13,977 nt of DNA, from NCBI GenBank assembly GCA_003021335.1, contig PXQL01000078.1:3176-17152 (forward strand). Reading direction: 5' to 3'. A model generated the notes under the pieces. That model did not search any database. It saw nothing but the letters and a program-made list of their open reading frames with translations, and had not been told where the DNA came from. Each line of letters begins with the position of its first letter. The stretch's first letter is position 1. The DNA comes from Halobacteriales archaeon QH_10_67_13. Lineage in GTDB: Archaea; Halobacteriota; Halobacteria; Halobacteriales; Haloarculaceae. Both the position numbers and the translations under genes were made by a program. This document shows, piece after piece, positions 1 to 6,991 of the stretch.

Positions 1-289
1 GGTCGAGATCGTGTGCGTCGACGGCGTGCGCGAGCAGCTCCCGGTACCGGATCGTCTCGGGGTCGTAGGCCACCCGCACCACCTCGGAGTGTGCGCCCAG
101 ATCGTGGTAGGTGGGATCGGAGCGGTCCCCGCCGGCGTACCCGACCGCGGTCCGGACCACGCCATCGAGTGCCGCAAACGAGGCCTCTGGACCCCAGAAA
201 CAGCCCAGCCCGAACACCGCCGTCCGGGTCGCGTCGAGGCCCGGCGCGGCCCGATCGTACTCCCGAACGGTCGTCGGCGTAACCGCCAT
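1..289 (-). CDS. msrA: Peptide methionine (S)-sulfoxide reductase MsrA, N-terminal part (cut by window edge)
   Basis: MsrA reduces the S-epimer of methionine sulfoxide in proteins and free methionine in the cytoplasm, using a thiol relay. About 96 codons are visible. The signature GCFWG lies at residues 29-33, with the catalytic cysteine at residue 30. It is followed by the family pattern GVVRTAVGYAGGD and a conserved TYHDLGAHSEVV-type segment. The rest of the protein (the family is usually about 170-220 residues) lies beyond base 1. I chose the ATG at 289 because GGAGGAG sits six bases upstream and the conserved domain starts soon after. The frame stays open further upstream, so a longer N-terminus cannot be excluded, but that stretch looks non-coding. 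The DUF6908-like gene lies 149 bases upstream on the same strand. Confidence 0.9.
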   Translation of the reverse strand, partial: MAVTPTTVREYDRAAPGLDATRTAVFGLGCFWGPEASFAALDGVVRTAVGYAGGDRSDPTYHDLGAHSEVVRVAYDPETIRYRELLAHAVDAHDLD

Positions 290-295
290 CACCGT

Positions 296-302
296 CTCCT
301 CC
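296..302 (-). promoter_or_regulatory. Shine-Dalgarno sequence of msrA
   Basis: On the minus strand GGAGGAG ends six bases before the ATG at 289. It supports that start and implies a transcript with a leader, unlike the leaderless genes around it. I see no convincing TATA box at the distance expected for a leaderless start. Confidence 0.55.
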
Positions 303-438
303 GGGGGCGAGACCGTCCCAAGGGCTGCCGACAGTTCGGATCGGGCGTCGCGTCCGGCGCGATCGCGCCGCCGGAGGCATTGGGTATCGGAATCATGGAA
401 CAATTTCGTGCCGAGGGCGCTTGAGCCCGTCGGCGGAA

Positions 439-810
439 TCAGTCACTCGCCGTCTCCGAGGCGCCCGCGGCCGCGACGAACCCTTGGTCGTACAGCTGGT
501 CGCTCCACCGGTCGACGAACTCGTCGATCGGCAGTCCGGCGGGATCGTGGCGGTGAACGTCGGGGTGGCGCGTGTAGGCCACCGGCGTCCAGGCGCCCGT
601 CCCCTCCTCGATTCGGAAGACGATCTCGGGGTCGCACATGAGATCGCCGCGCTGAGTGTAGTGGTGGGCGACGCTCACCCGCCTGGGGGCGATCTTCTCG
701 ACGGTCAAATCCTCGTAGCCCTCGACCGAGACGGTGTAAGAAGCCGGCGCCATCAGGTCGGCGACCGAGTCGACGCCGACGGCCCGGAGGATTACTCTCG
801 CTGCCTCCAT
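439..810 (-). CDS. DUF6908-like small protein of unknown function
   Basis: This 123-residue soluble protein has a central stretch, about residues 40-70, reading VSVAHHYTQRGDLMCDPEIV. The pattern of an 'AHxYxQxGDLMxDPEI' strand resembles DUF6908 (also DUF1249-like), a family without known function found in archaea and bacteria. The C-terminal third contains FVDRWSDQLYDQGF, probably a helix. No membrane segment or signal peptide is visible. The ATG at 810 is supported by a TATA-like box (CTTATCTG, 833-840) about 27 bases upstream, indicating leaderless transcription. It is divergent from the membrane-protein gene at 926 and upstream of msrA on the same strand. The family name is from memory and is moderately sure; the reality of the gene is more certain. 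Confidence 0.72.
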   Translation of the reverse strand: MEAARVILRAVGVDSVADLMAPASYTVSVEGYEDLTVEKIAPRRVSVAHHYTQRGDLMCDPEIVFRIEEGTGAWTPVAYTRHPDVHRHDPAGLPIDEFVDRWSDQLYDQGFVAAAGASETASD

Positions 811-832
811 ACGGCGGGTGGTGCCGTCATTT

Positions 833-840
833 CAGATAAG
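833..840 (-). promoter_or_regulatory. TATA-like box for the DUF6908-like gene
   Basis: The minus strand reads CTTATCTG, centred about 27 bases upstream of the ATG at 810. This is the spacing expected for a leaderless haloarchaeal transcript. Confidence 0.45.
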
Positions 841-894
841 CGTCCGCGTTCTCCCGCCGTCGACCGACCCGGGATCCGCGATTGGCTCGCAGTG

Positions 895-901
895 TTTATT
901 A
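895..901 (+). promoter_or_regulatory. TATA box for the small membrane protein
   Basis: TTTATTA stands out in GC-rich surroundings and is centred about 28 bases upstream of the ATG at 926. It fits leaderless transcription of that gene. Together with the box at 833-840 it makes 811-925 a divergent promoter region. Confidence 0.55.
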
Positions 902-925
902 CGGCGGGTCGGGTAGCTTCGGACG

Positions 926-1183
926 ATGAGCGAATCCGACGCGACCGCGGAGACCGAGTGGGGTGACGACGACCTGCTGTATCTCCTCGGCGGTGTGATG
1001 TCCGCGGCCGTCGCGGTCCTGTTTTTGTTGTTTGCCTGGTTTTTCGCGCCGCTGTTCGGGTTCGCGGCGGCGTTTTTCGGGTACCAACTGCACGCCCGTG
1101 AGGGGCGGACGAGAGCCGGCGGGGCGATCGTCGCCGCCGGGCTGCTCGCGACGCTGCTCGCGGTATTTAATCCGGTGCTGTAG
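926..1183 (+). CDS. Small two- or three-helix membrane protein, unknown function
   Basis: The protein has 85 residues. An acidic N-terminus of about 16 residues is followed by a hydrophobic stretch at about 17-57 (GGVMSAAVAVLFLLFAWFFA and onward), long enough for a hairpin of two helices. A short basic loop (HAREGRTRAGG) follows, then a last helix at about 65-84 ending at the C-terminus. The positive loop suggests it faces the cytoplasm. I do not recognise the family. A TATA box 28 bases upstream supports the ATG. Once the frameshift in the large convergent gene is corrected, the two genes end five bases apart. Without the correction they would overlap by 17 bases. Confidence 0.75.
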   Translation: MSESDATAETEWGDDDLLYLLGGVMSAAVAVLFLLFAWFFAPLFGFAAAFFGYQLHAREGRTRAGGAIVAAGLLATLLAVFNPVL

Positions 1184-1188
1184 CAGGG

Positions 1189-4100
1189 TCAGTCGTTCGA
1201 CTCGACGGCGGTCGTCTCCAGATCGGCCTCGATCCACTCACGGTGGCGATCAGCGACCTCTGGCGGAGCCGTCTCGAGCAGCCCCGCGGCCCGCTCGCGG
1301 TACGCTCCGCGGCAACGGTTCCGCGGAGCCGGCACGCACGGCCGTACCAGTACGGCGTCTCGGACTCGTCGAACACGTCCGTCGCCGTCGCGACGTGCTC
1401 CCGGGCGGCGGACAACTCGCCGCGATCGAGCGACAGCCGCGCGCTCTCGACGGCGAGTTTCCCGCGCCTGGTCGGGTCGTCGAACCGATCGAGGACACCC
1501 CGAGCGGACTCGATACGATCGGCCGCCCGGTCGAAGGCATCCTCCTCGCGGGCCAGCGCCGCAAGCGATCGGAGACACGCCGCCTCCTGTGGATCCTCGA
1601 GCTCGCGGGCGATCGCGAGCGCCGACTCGAGGCGCTCGCGGGCTTCGGAGGGCAGATTTTGGGCGAGCGCGACCACGCCGAGGCTGTAGATCGCGTTGAG
1701 CTCGCCGCGGCGGTCGTCAGTCTCGCGGACCAGTGAGAGCCGCTCGGTGTAATACTCGCGGGCCCGCTCGTAGGCGCCGCGCTGGTAGGCGATCGTCCCG
1801 AGACCGGCGAGTGCGGTCGCCTTCCCCTGAGCGTCCCCGATGGTCTCGAAGAGCTCGACGGCCCGCTCGGCCTGCTCGCGGCTCTGCCGGTAGGCGCCCC
1901 GGCGGCGGTTTAGCGAGGCGAGCGCCTGGAGCGTCCGGGCTTCCCACTGCGCATCGCCGATCTCGCGGTACAGTCCCAGCGCCGCCTCGTAGCGGTCCCG
2001 AGCCGAGTCGGTCTCGTTTCTATTCTGCGCGATCACGCCGAGGCTGTACAGCGACTTCGCTCGCCCGCGCTTGTCGCCGATCTCGTGCTGGATGCTCAAC
2101 GCCGCCTCGTAGCGATCCCGGGCACGGTCGTACTCGCCGGTCCGGTGGGCGATGATCCCGAGATTGGTCAGCGCCTGTGCCTCTTCGTGGCGGTCACCGA
2201 TCTCGCGGCTGATCTCGAGGGCCCGCTCGTACTCGGCGCGGGCGTCGTCTGCGTCGCCGCGCATACGGCCGTCGAGCCCCATCGCTTCGATGCGGGGGTC
2301 GTCGGCCGTCCCGGCGCGATCGACCGCGGTCTCGAAGCGCTCGGTCGCGGCCTCGAACTCCCCGCGCTCGCGTTCAACCCGGCCAAGCTGTGCGGTCGCC
2401 TCGGCAGTCAGGCTCTCGCAGTCCGCGGCCTCTGCGAGGGTCAGCAGGCGTTCGAACTCGGCGGCAGCCCGGTCGTACGCGCCGGCGACGGTCTGCATCC
2501 GGCCGCGAGCCCGCAGGCAGCGTCCCTCGGCCCGGGACGAGCAGGCCGCCGGGAGCGCGGGGCCGGAGGCGTTGGTGCTGCCGTACAGCGGAGCCAGGGC
2601 GGGAGTCGTCTCCCCGACCTCGAACAACGCCTCGGCGACGCGGTCGGCCCAGCCGGTCGGATCGGCAGCAATCTGTTCAAGCGCCGGGGTCGTTCCGGCG
2701 ACCAACTCCGCGATCCGGTCACACCTGGCGGACTCGTCGGCCAGCGCGAGCAGCGCCGAGACGGCCGTCCCGAACCGCTCGCGTGCGCGGTGTTCGTCTG
2801 TGGTTTCGAGCAGCCGTGTGAGAAACCGGACCGACCAAGACTCGTGGATTCCGCGGTAGCCCCGCTCATCCGGGCGAGAGAAGAGCACGTGACCGCGCAG
2901 CCGGTCGAGCGCCGCCTCGACCTGGTGGATCCGGTCGTCGGTACCGGACTCCTCCGGGTCGGCGACCGCAAGGGCGTACAGCAGCTCGTCGTGAACCTCG
3001 AGTCCGGCGGCATTGAGAGCGTTCGCGAGGATCCCGGCCGCGAGCGCGGTCTCACCCTCGGCGGCCAGATCCTCTCGGACCGCATCGACGTCCGCGTCGA
3101 GAACGTTATCGACCTCGCCGGCCGGATCACCGAGCCGGGCGAGTCGGTTGAGCAACAAGAGTACGCCGCCGGGCGCGGGCCCTTCCGAGTCGGTCGCGCG
3201 GATCTCAGTGAGTAAGGTCTCCGGATCGGCCGAGATATCGGTCTCGAGCAGCGACTCGCCGCGCTCGACGAACCGGCGGACATCGGTCTCGTCGAGTCGC
3301 GGCATCGCGAGCACTTCGAAGGCGTCCTGTCGGATCGCGTCCCGCCGGACATCGAGTTCTGTGTTCGTGGCGTGCCACTCGGATTTGCGGGCGTCAGCTA
3401 GGAAGACGACCTCGTCCCGGCCGGTGGTTCGCTCGACGAGCTCGATGGCGGCCCTGGCGTCGGGGCGGAGCAGATCCTCGACGACGACCAGCACCGGCGT
3501 CGGCGCCCGGTCGATCGCCCGCGACAGCGCCGCGACCGATTCGAACGGCTCGGGGCTGTCACCGTCCCTGTAGAGGACCGTCCCCCGGTCGGTCCACCGG
3601 TACGCGACCTGCCGACAGAGGGTGCTCTTGCCCGTTCCGGGCGGCCCGACGAGTGCGACGTTCTCGCCGTCGGTGAGGCGGTCTGCGATCGCGTCGGCGT
3701 ACCGCCGTCCGTCGTCGGTGATCCGTTCGACGGCGTACCCCGCCGCCACCTCCGGAAGCCCGAGTCCGGCACACCACGCCGCCGCCGGCGAGAGCGGCTC
3801 ACGGCGCTCGAAGTACGCCTCGTCGACGCGGACGAACCCGTCCTCTCTGAGCTGTGCGGGCAGGCCGGTCGAGACCGCCGACAGTCCGGTCCCGTCGCCG
3901 CCCGCGAGCCGATCGTCGCCCGGCGAGCCCTCCGCTCGGAGCCGCCGGTACTGTGTCCGTCCCCAGGCGACGGCCGCGTCGTCTGTGCTGGTGAGGACGC
4001 CGGCGGCCTCGTCGTCGAAGACAGGCACCAGGACTGTTCCCGTTCCCGCGTCCGCGGCGGTCGTGCTCGGGGGCGAGGGCGAGTCGTTGGAATCGTCGGC

Positions 4101-4760
4101 ACCGGACGCCCCCGAGTCAGCAAGGGCGACGGGCTCATCGGCGAGCACGAGACCGAACGGTGACGACTCGATCGTCCGGGCGGTAAACGAGTCCGCGGCC
4201 GCGAGATCCGTCCCCAGCTCGGGAAACTCCGTTCCCAGCTGCTCGAGGACCGGCTCTGGGGCAAGCAGCTCGACCGTGGTGTCTCCCCGGACCGTCACGT
4301 CGTGCCAGAGCCTGACGTGTCGGCTGTCGCCGAGTTGTGGCCAGACGATCCGACAGTCTTCGACCGCCCGGACGAGCCGTGTCACCCAGGAGAACAGCTC
4401 GTACTCGCCGTCGACCGGCACGACGCGCCCGTCGGCGACGAGCTCGACCGGAAGGTCGTGCTCCGGCGGAACGGCGTCGACAACCGGCTGTGCGTCGACG
4501 ATCGATCCAGCGTCGGCGAGAAAGGATCGGTACCGGGAGAGAGCGGCCCGGCCCGATTGGGTCGGCACGTACCCCTGGGCAGGTCGTTCGACGAACCCGG
4601 CCTCAACCAGTTCGTCGATCGCGCGGTCGACCGTCGACCGCGAGTCGCCGAGTTCCTCGACCAAGTCGCGCTTACACCGGGGGGTCTCGGCGAGCGCGTC
4701 GAGGTACTCGCGCCGGCGGGCGAGCGTCTCGAGTCGGTCCTGGACGTTTGGGAGTGTCAT
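1189..4760 (-). CDS. Winged-helix/FilR1-like regulator fused to a STAND-like P-loop NTPase and TPR array (frameshift near C-terminus)
   Basis: This is a protein of about 1190 residues, numbered from the ATG at 4760. Residues 1-75 form a winged helix-turn-helix (SRSTVDRAIDELVEAGFV is recognition-helix-like). About 80-260 resemble the FilR1-type middle domain common in haloarchaeal regulators, interrupted by a Ser/Pro/Asp linker near 212-241. The NTPase has Walker A GPPGTGKST at 372-380 and a Walker B strand VLVVVEDL at about 423-430. From about 745 to 1150 there are tandem 40-residue TPRs such as ALTNLGIIAHRTGEYDRA. The plan resembles AfsR/MalT-like ATPase regulators, so ligand-gated, nucleotide-dependent transcription control is likely; an NLR-like defence role is possible. 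A one-base loss near 1305 breaks the frame. The corrected C-terminus (AYRERAAGLLETAPPEVADR and on) stops at 1189, whereas uncorrected reading runs to 1167 as Arg-rich nonsense. GTG at 4775 is an alternative start; the ATG has GGAG four bases ahead. Confidence 0.85.
1675..2260 (-). repeat. 120-base periodic repeats encoding TPR units
   Basis: The DNA of the TPR array repeats with a 120-base period (40 codons). CGCCGCCTCGTAGCG occurs at 1981-1995 and again at 2101-2115. ACGCCGAGGCTGTA occurs at 1675-1688 and again at 2035-2048, which is 360 bases or three periods apart. Similarity at the DNA level suggests fairly recent duplication or gene conversion among units, and it makes the region prone to unit gain or loss. 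Confidence 0.7.
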
Positions 4761-4790
4761 TGCTCTCCGTGCCACCGGCTGCCAAGCAGG

Positions 4791-4826
4791 TGATATACGA
4801 CTGACGCGGGCGGTCTAAAATAAAGG
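4791..4826 (-). promoter_or_regulatory. Promoter region of the STAND-TPR gene
   Basis: The minus strand carries two TATA-like elements, CCTTTATTTTAG (4815-4826) and GTATATCA (4791-4798). The second lies about 35 bases before the ATG at 4760 and the first about 60. Either would give a short leader carrying the GGAG just before the ATG. I cannot tell which is used. Confidence 0.4.
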
Positions 4827-4959
4827 TTCCTGAATGATTAATTATGATTTGATCACGAGCGACAAACACCACGTGAAAATATAATACGATATTAATAAGA
4901 GAGCTTAGGCAGACAGACCGGCCACGGGTCCGGCACGCGGCAGATTGTGCGAGTAGAGA

Positions 4960-4981
4960 AACGTACGTTAACTGGTACGTT
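4960..4981. repeat. Palindrome and inverted repeat, candidate operator
   Basis: AACGTACGTT (4960-4969) is a perfect 10-base palindrome. Its left arm AACGTAC also pairs with GTACGTT at 4975-4981 across an eight-base spacer. Three copies of the GTACGT-type half-site in 22 bases look like a binding site for a dimeric regulator. It lies about 80 bases upstream of the HNH-like gene start and upstream of the STAND gene promoter. Confidence 0.45.
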
Positions 4982-5016
4982 GTGTCACGCCGCGGGGTCA
5001 AACCCAGCCGGTGAGG

Positions 5017-5023
5017 TAAGATA
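5017..5023 (+). promoter_or_regulatory. TATA-like box for the HNH-like gene
   Basis: TAAGATA is centred 26 bases upstream of the GTG at 5046. The spacing supports that codon as a leaderless start. Confidence 0.35.
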
Positions 5024-5045
5024 CCCGTGGGCGGTACACACGTGT

Positions 5046-5643
5046 GTGAGCACCGAACGCGATCCAGATAACGACTCACGGGGGGGAGCGGCGGCCAAAC
5101 CGGCGGCGGCCGAGTCAGCCGAGCTCAACGAGACCGACGGTCGGCGTCGACGATCCCTACCGGTTCGTCGACCGGTGTGACTTTCTGTCGGAGGGGCGGT
5201 GTCGGTTCGCTGTCGAGCACGGCGACCAAGACCCGGCGTTCGCCCGAGAGCGCCGCGCCGAGGAGTACCGGTGCCCGGTGGCGGGCGACCCCGACGAGTC
5301 GGGGGCGACCGGTCCGTGGGAGTTTCCCGAGTGCCCGCACTTTCGCTCGCGGAGCCGCGGACACGACCGCGAGTGCGCGCGGTGCGGACTCGCGGAGCTT
5401 CGCGTGGACGACGAGCACCCGCTGCTCGAGGAACACCACCTCTCCTATTCGGGCCCGGACAGCCACGAGATTACCGTCTTCCTGTGTCGGTGGTGTCACG
5501 CCACCGTTCACGACTCCTGGGGACGGATCGACGACGATGTCGGGCCCGATCCCGAGGCGATCGCCGAACGGGAACGCCGGCGGGCCCGCCAGCAGGCCGA
5601 GCTGGGATTCGAGGCCGCGAGCGAGCGAGACGACCGGGGGTGA
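5046..5643 (+). CDS. HNH-like zinc-binding protein (DUF7097-like), frameshifted near its N-terminus
   Basis: The conserved body begins VGVDDPYRFVDRC (from 5140) and ends at 5643. It contains a Cys/His framework, CARCG, then LEEHHLSY, then CRWCHATVH, typical of an HNH (treble-clef) nuclease fold binding one zinc. Further cysteines precede it (GRC, YRC, PEC). Here the usual HNH asparagine region reads SHEITVFLC. The layout matches the haloarchaeal DUF7097 family as I remember it; nuclease activity is inferred from the fold. No start codon exists in this frame between the stop at 5047-5049 and the GTG at 5278, which would cut off the conserved N-terminus. An N-terminal part starting GTG at 5046 (VSTERDPDNDSRGG) reads in the frame one base away. 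Removing one G near 5139 joins them into about 198 residues. The gene is convergent with SRAP, 22 bases apart. Confidence 0.75.
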
Positions 5644-5665
5644 GCGGTCATAGGACGGCCCGAAC

Positions 5666-6373
5666 TCACTCGAGCGGCTCGACAACTGCCGGCGTGTCGT
5701 TTGCCGGGTCGTTGACCGCCTGCGAGACCGGATAGGCCTCAAGCGGGTCCGCGGGGGAGGGGTCGAGTAGCTGCCGTGCGCGCTCCGGCGAAGCTGTCAG
5801 CCACTCGCGTTCGGCTTCCCGGGGGAGGATAACGGCCATCCGGTGGTGGAGCTCGGCGACGAGATCGTTGGGCTCGGTCGTGACGATCGTGAACGTCTCG
5901 ATTGGTTCGGTCGTCACCGTCGGGTCGCCGTCGCCGAAGGCGTCCAACCCAGCCTGAGCGGTCGCCGGCTCGAACCGCGAGTACAGACCCGCCATCGCGA
6001 ACGGCGCCCCGTCTTCGCGAGCTACGCGGTACGGTTGGGTGGCGCCGTCTCGATCGGTCCACTCGTAGAAGCCGTCGGCGGGGACCAGACACCGGCCGCC
6101 GGCGGTCCGCTCGAACGCCGCTTGGAAGCTCGGGCGCTCGGCGACGGTCTCGGCGCGGGCGTTGATGTGTTTGCCCTCGCCGTCGTCGTCCGCCCACGGG
6201 GGCACCAGGCCCCACTCGGCCGTCGAGAGCCGGTCGGACTCGGCGTCGGTGATCACCGGCAGGGACTGGCCCGGCGCGGCGTTGTACCGGGGCTCGTAGG
6301 CGTCGCCGACGCGGACGTCGAACCGCCGGTTCAGCTCCGCCGGCGAGACGAACAGGCTATAACGGCCACACAT
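5666..6373 (-). CDS. SRAP domain protein (HMCES/YedK family, abasic-site shielding)
   Basis: SRAP proteins form a covalent DNA-protein crosslink with abasic sites in single-stranded DNA, protecting it at replication forks. All catalytic features are visible in 235 residues. The N-terminus is MCGRY, so Cys2 becomes N-terminal after Met removal. Asn31 lies in YNAAPGQ, Glu104 in GFYEW and His176 in LHHRMA. The last motif differs from the common HDRMP by ending in Ala. Full length for the family. The frame is open upstream, but the ATG at 6373 must be the start because Cys2 has to follow Met. A TATA box (GATTTATG on minus, about 6398-6404) lies 27 bases upstream, indicating leaderless transcription. 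It is divergent from the gene at 6443 and convergent with the HNH-like gene. Confidence 0.93.
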   Translation of the reverse strand: MCGRYSLFVSPAELNRRFDVRVGDAYEPRYNAAPGQSLPVITDAESDRLSTAEWGLVPPWADDDGEGKHINARAETVAERPSFQAAFERTAGGRCLVPADGFYEWTDRDGATQPYRVAREDGAPFAMAGLYSRFEPATAQAGLDAFGDGDPTVTTEPIETFTIVTTEPNDLVAELHHRMAVILPREAEREWLTASPERARQLLDPSPADPLEAYPVSQAVNDPANDTPAVVEPLE

Positions 6374-6396
6374 ACCCTGACAAGGGGGGCGAGCGG

Positions 6397-6404
6397 CATA
6401 AATC
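6397..6404 (-). promoter_or_regulatory. TATA box for the SRAP gene
   Basis: The minus strand reads GATTTATG, centred 27 bases upstream of the ATG at 6373. This fits a leaderless transcript and independently supports the start. Confidence 0.5.
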
Positions 6405-6442
6405 GCCGGCCAAGCTAAGGGGGCGCGGGCCATATCGGAAGT

Positions 6443-6814
6443 ATGGCGTCGCCGTCGTTCGCGATTCCTGCTCGGCCGACCCGTCGGTTCCGCCGGGACG
6501 GCGTCGAGTACGAGGGCGAGGTGCTGTTCGTCTGCCAGCCGGAGGACTCGCCCGAGCGAGATCTCGAGGGGCTCGTCGCGGCGGTGCTCGCGGACGGTCC
6601 CTACCGGTACGGGGACTTTCTGGATTTGCCGATGGCGTTGTACCTGGCCCGGGACGAGGAGACCGGCGACGTGTTCCGGATCTCGGTCCGGGACGGGACG
6701 GTCCGGCTGCACGTGCTGCCGGCGACCGATCCGGCGGGCCTGCGAGCGTTTTACGACCGCCTCGTCGATCGCTCGTCGGCGGGGTGGCGCGTCGAGCGCC
6801 AGATCGATCGGTAG
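6443..6814 (+). CDS. Unrecognised small protein (hypothetical)
   Basis: The protein has 123 residues, is soluble, and has no signal peptide or membrane segment. It has a strand-rich start (VEYEGEVLFVCQ), a middle with LPMALYLARDEETGDVFRIS, and a C-terminal helix (LRAFYDRLVDRS). I do not recognise the family. Codon use and composition match the neighbours, so it is probably a real gene. It is divergent from the SRAP gene, with only 69 bases between the two starts. Upstream promoter elements are weak (CTAAGG near 6415-6420 at about the right distance). Confidence 0.65.
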   Translation: MASPSFAIPARPTRRFRRDGVEYEGEVLFVCQPEDSPERDLEGLVAAVLADGPYRYGDFLDLPMALYLARDEETGDVFRISVRDGTVRLHVLPATDPAGLRAFYDRLVDRSSAGWRVERQIDR

Positions 6815-6862
6815 GCACGAGCGCCGCCGACCGGATCGGAGCGGGAGCGGACACACGACCGC

Positions 6863-6868
6863 TTTTTT
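6863..6868 (+). terminator. T-run, possible terminator
   Basis: Six T residues on the plus strand lie 49 bases after the stop at 6814, in a GC-rich background. Archaeal termination often uses T-tracts without a hairpin. The continuation TTTTTTAT could instead serve as a TATA box for a long-leader transcript of the next gene. Confidence 0.25.
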
Positions 6869-6991
6869 ATCGGGGCACGTCTGGGCCAAATCGCAGCCAA
6901 GTATCAACACTGTCGTCCAGTTTTCGGGGGTGATAATCAGCGGCGCACGGCGGACGCAACCGTCTTTGCGGGTCCAGTACAGTCTTTGTCT

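Larger units (their letters stand above)
4761..5045. other. Intergenic region between divergent genes, AT-rich, with palindromes
   Basis: About 285 bases without a credible gene lie between the divergent STAND-TPR and HNH-like genes. Bases 4815-4915 are markedly AT-rich for this window and hold several TATA-like strings on both strands, for example ATATTAATAAG near 4889-4899 on plus. A palindrome and inverted repeat lie at 4960-4981. I looked for tRNA arms and found none. A short non-coding RNA reading rightwards from about 4920 is possible but unsupported. Confidence 0.5.

Noticed and set aside
1167..1305. Uncorrected C-terminus of the STAND-TPR gene
   Set aside because: Arg/Ser-rich composition and overlap with the convergent gene show it is out of frame; the other frame gives a normal acidic helix ending at 1189.
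1675..2260. Periodic DNA repeats as a possible CRISPR or satellite
   Set aside because: The 120-base period is in frame with 40-residue TPR units of one protein and has no unique-spacer structure.
2085..4818. Long plus-strand open frames opposite the STAND-TPR gene (for example 2085-3215 and 3622-4818)
   Set aside because: Their products are Ser/Arg/Gly-rich with no recognisable domain. The minus strand carries clear motifs throughout, so these are shadows.
4985..5015. GGGGTCAAACCC resembling a tRNA T-arm
   Set aside because: The stem does not pair around a seven-base loop, and no anticodon or acceptor arm can be found.
4947..5040. Coding extension upstream of GTG 5046
   Set aside because: Its composition is not haloarchaeal protein-like, and it covers the palindrome and TATA-like box.
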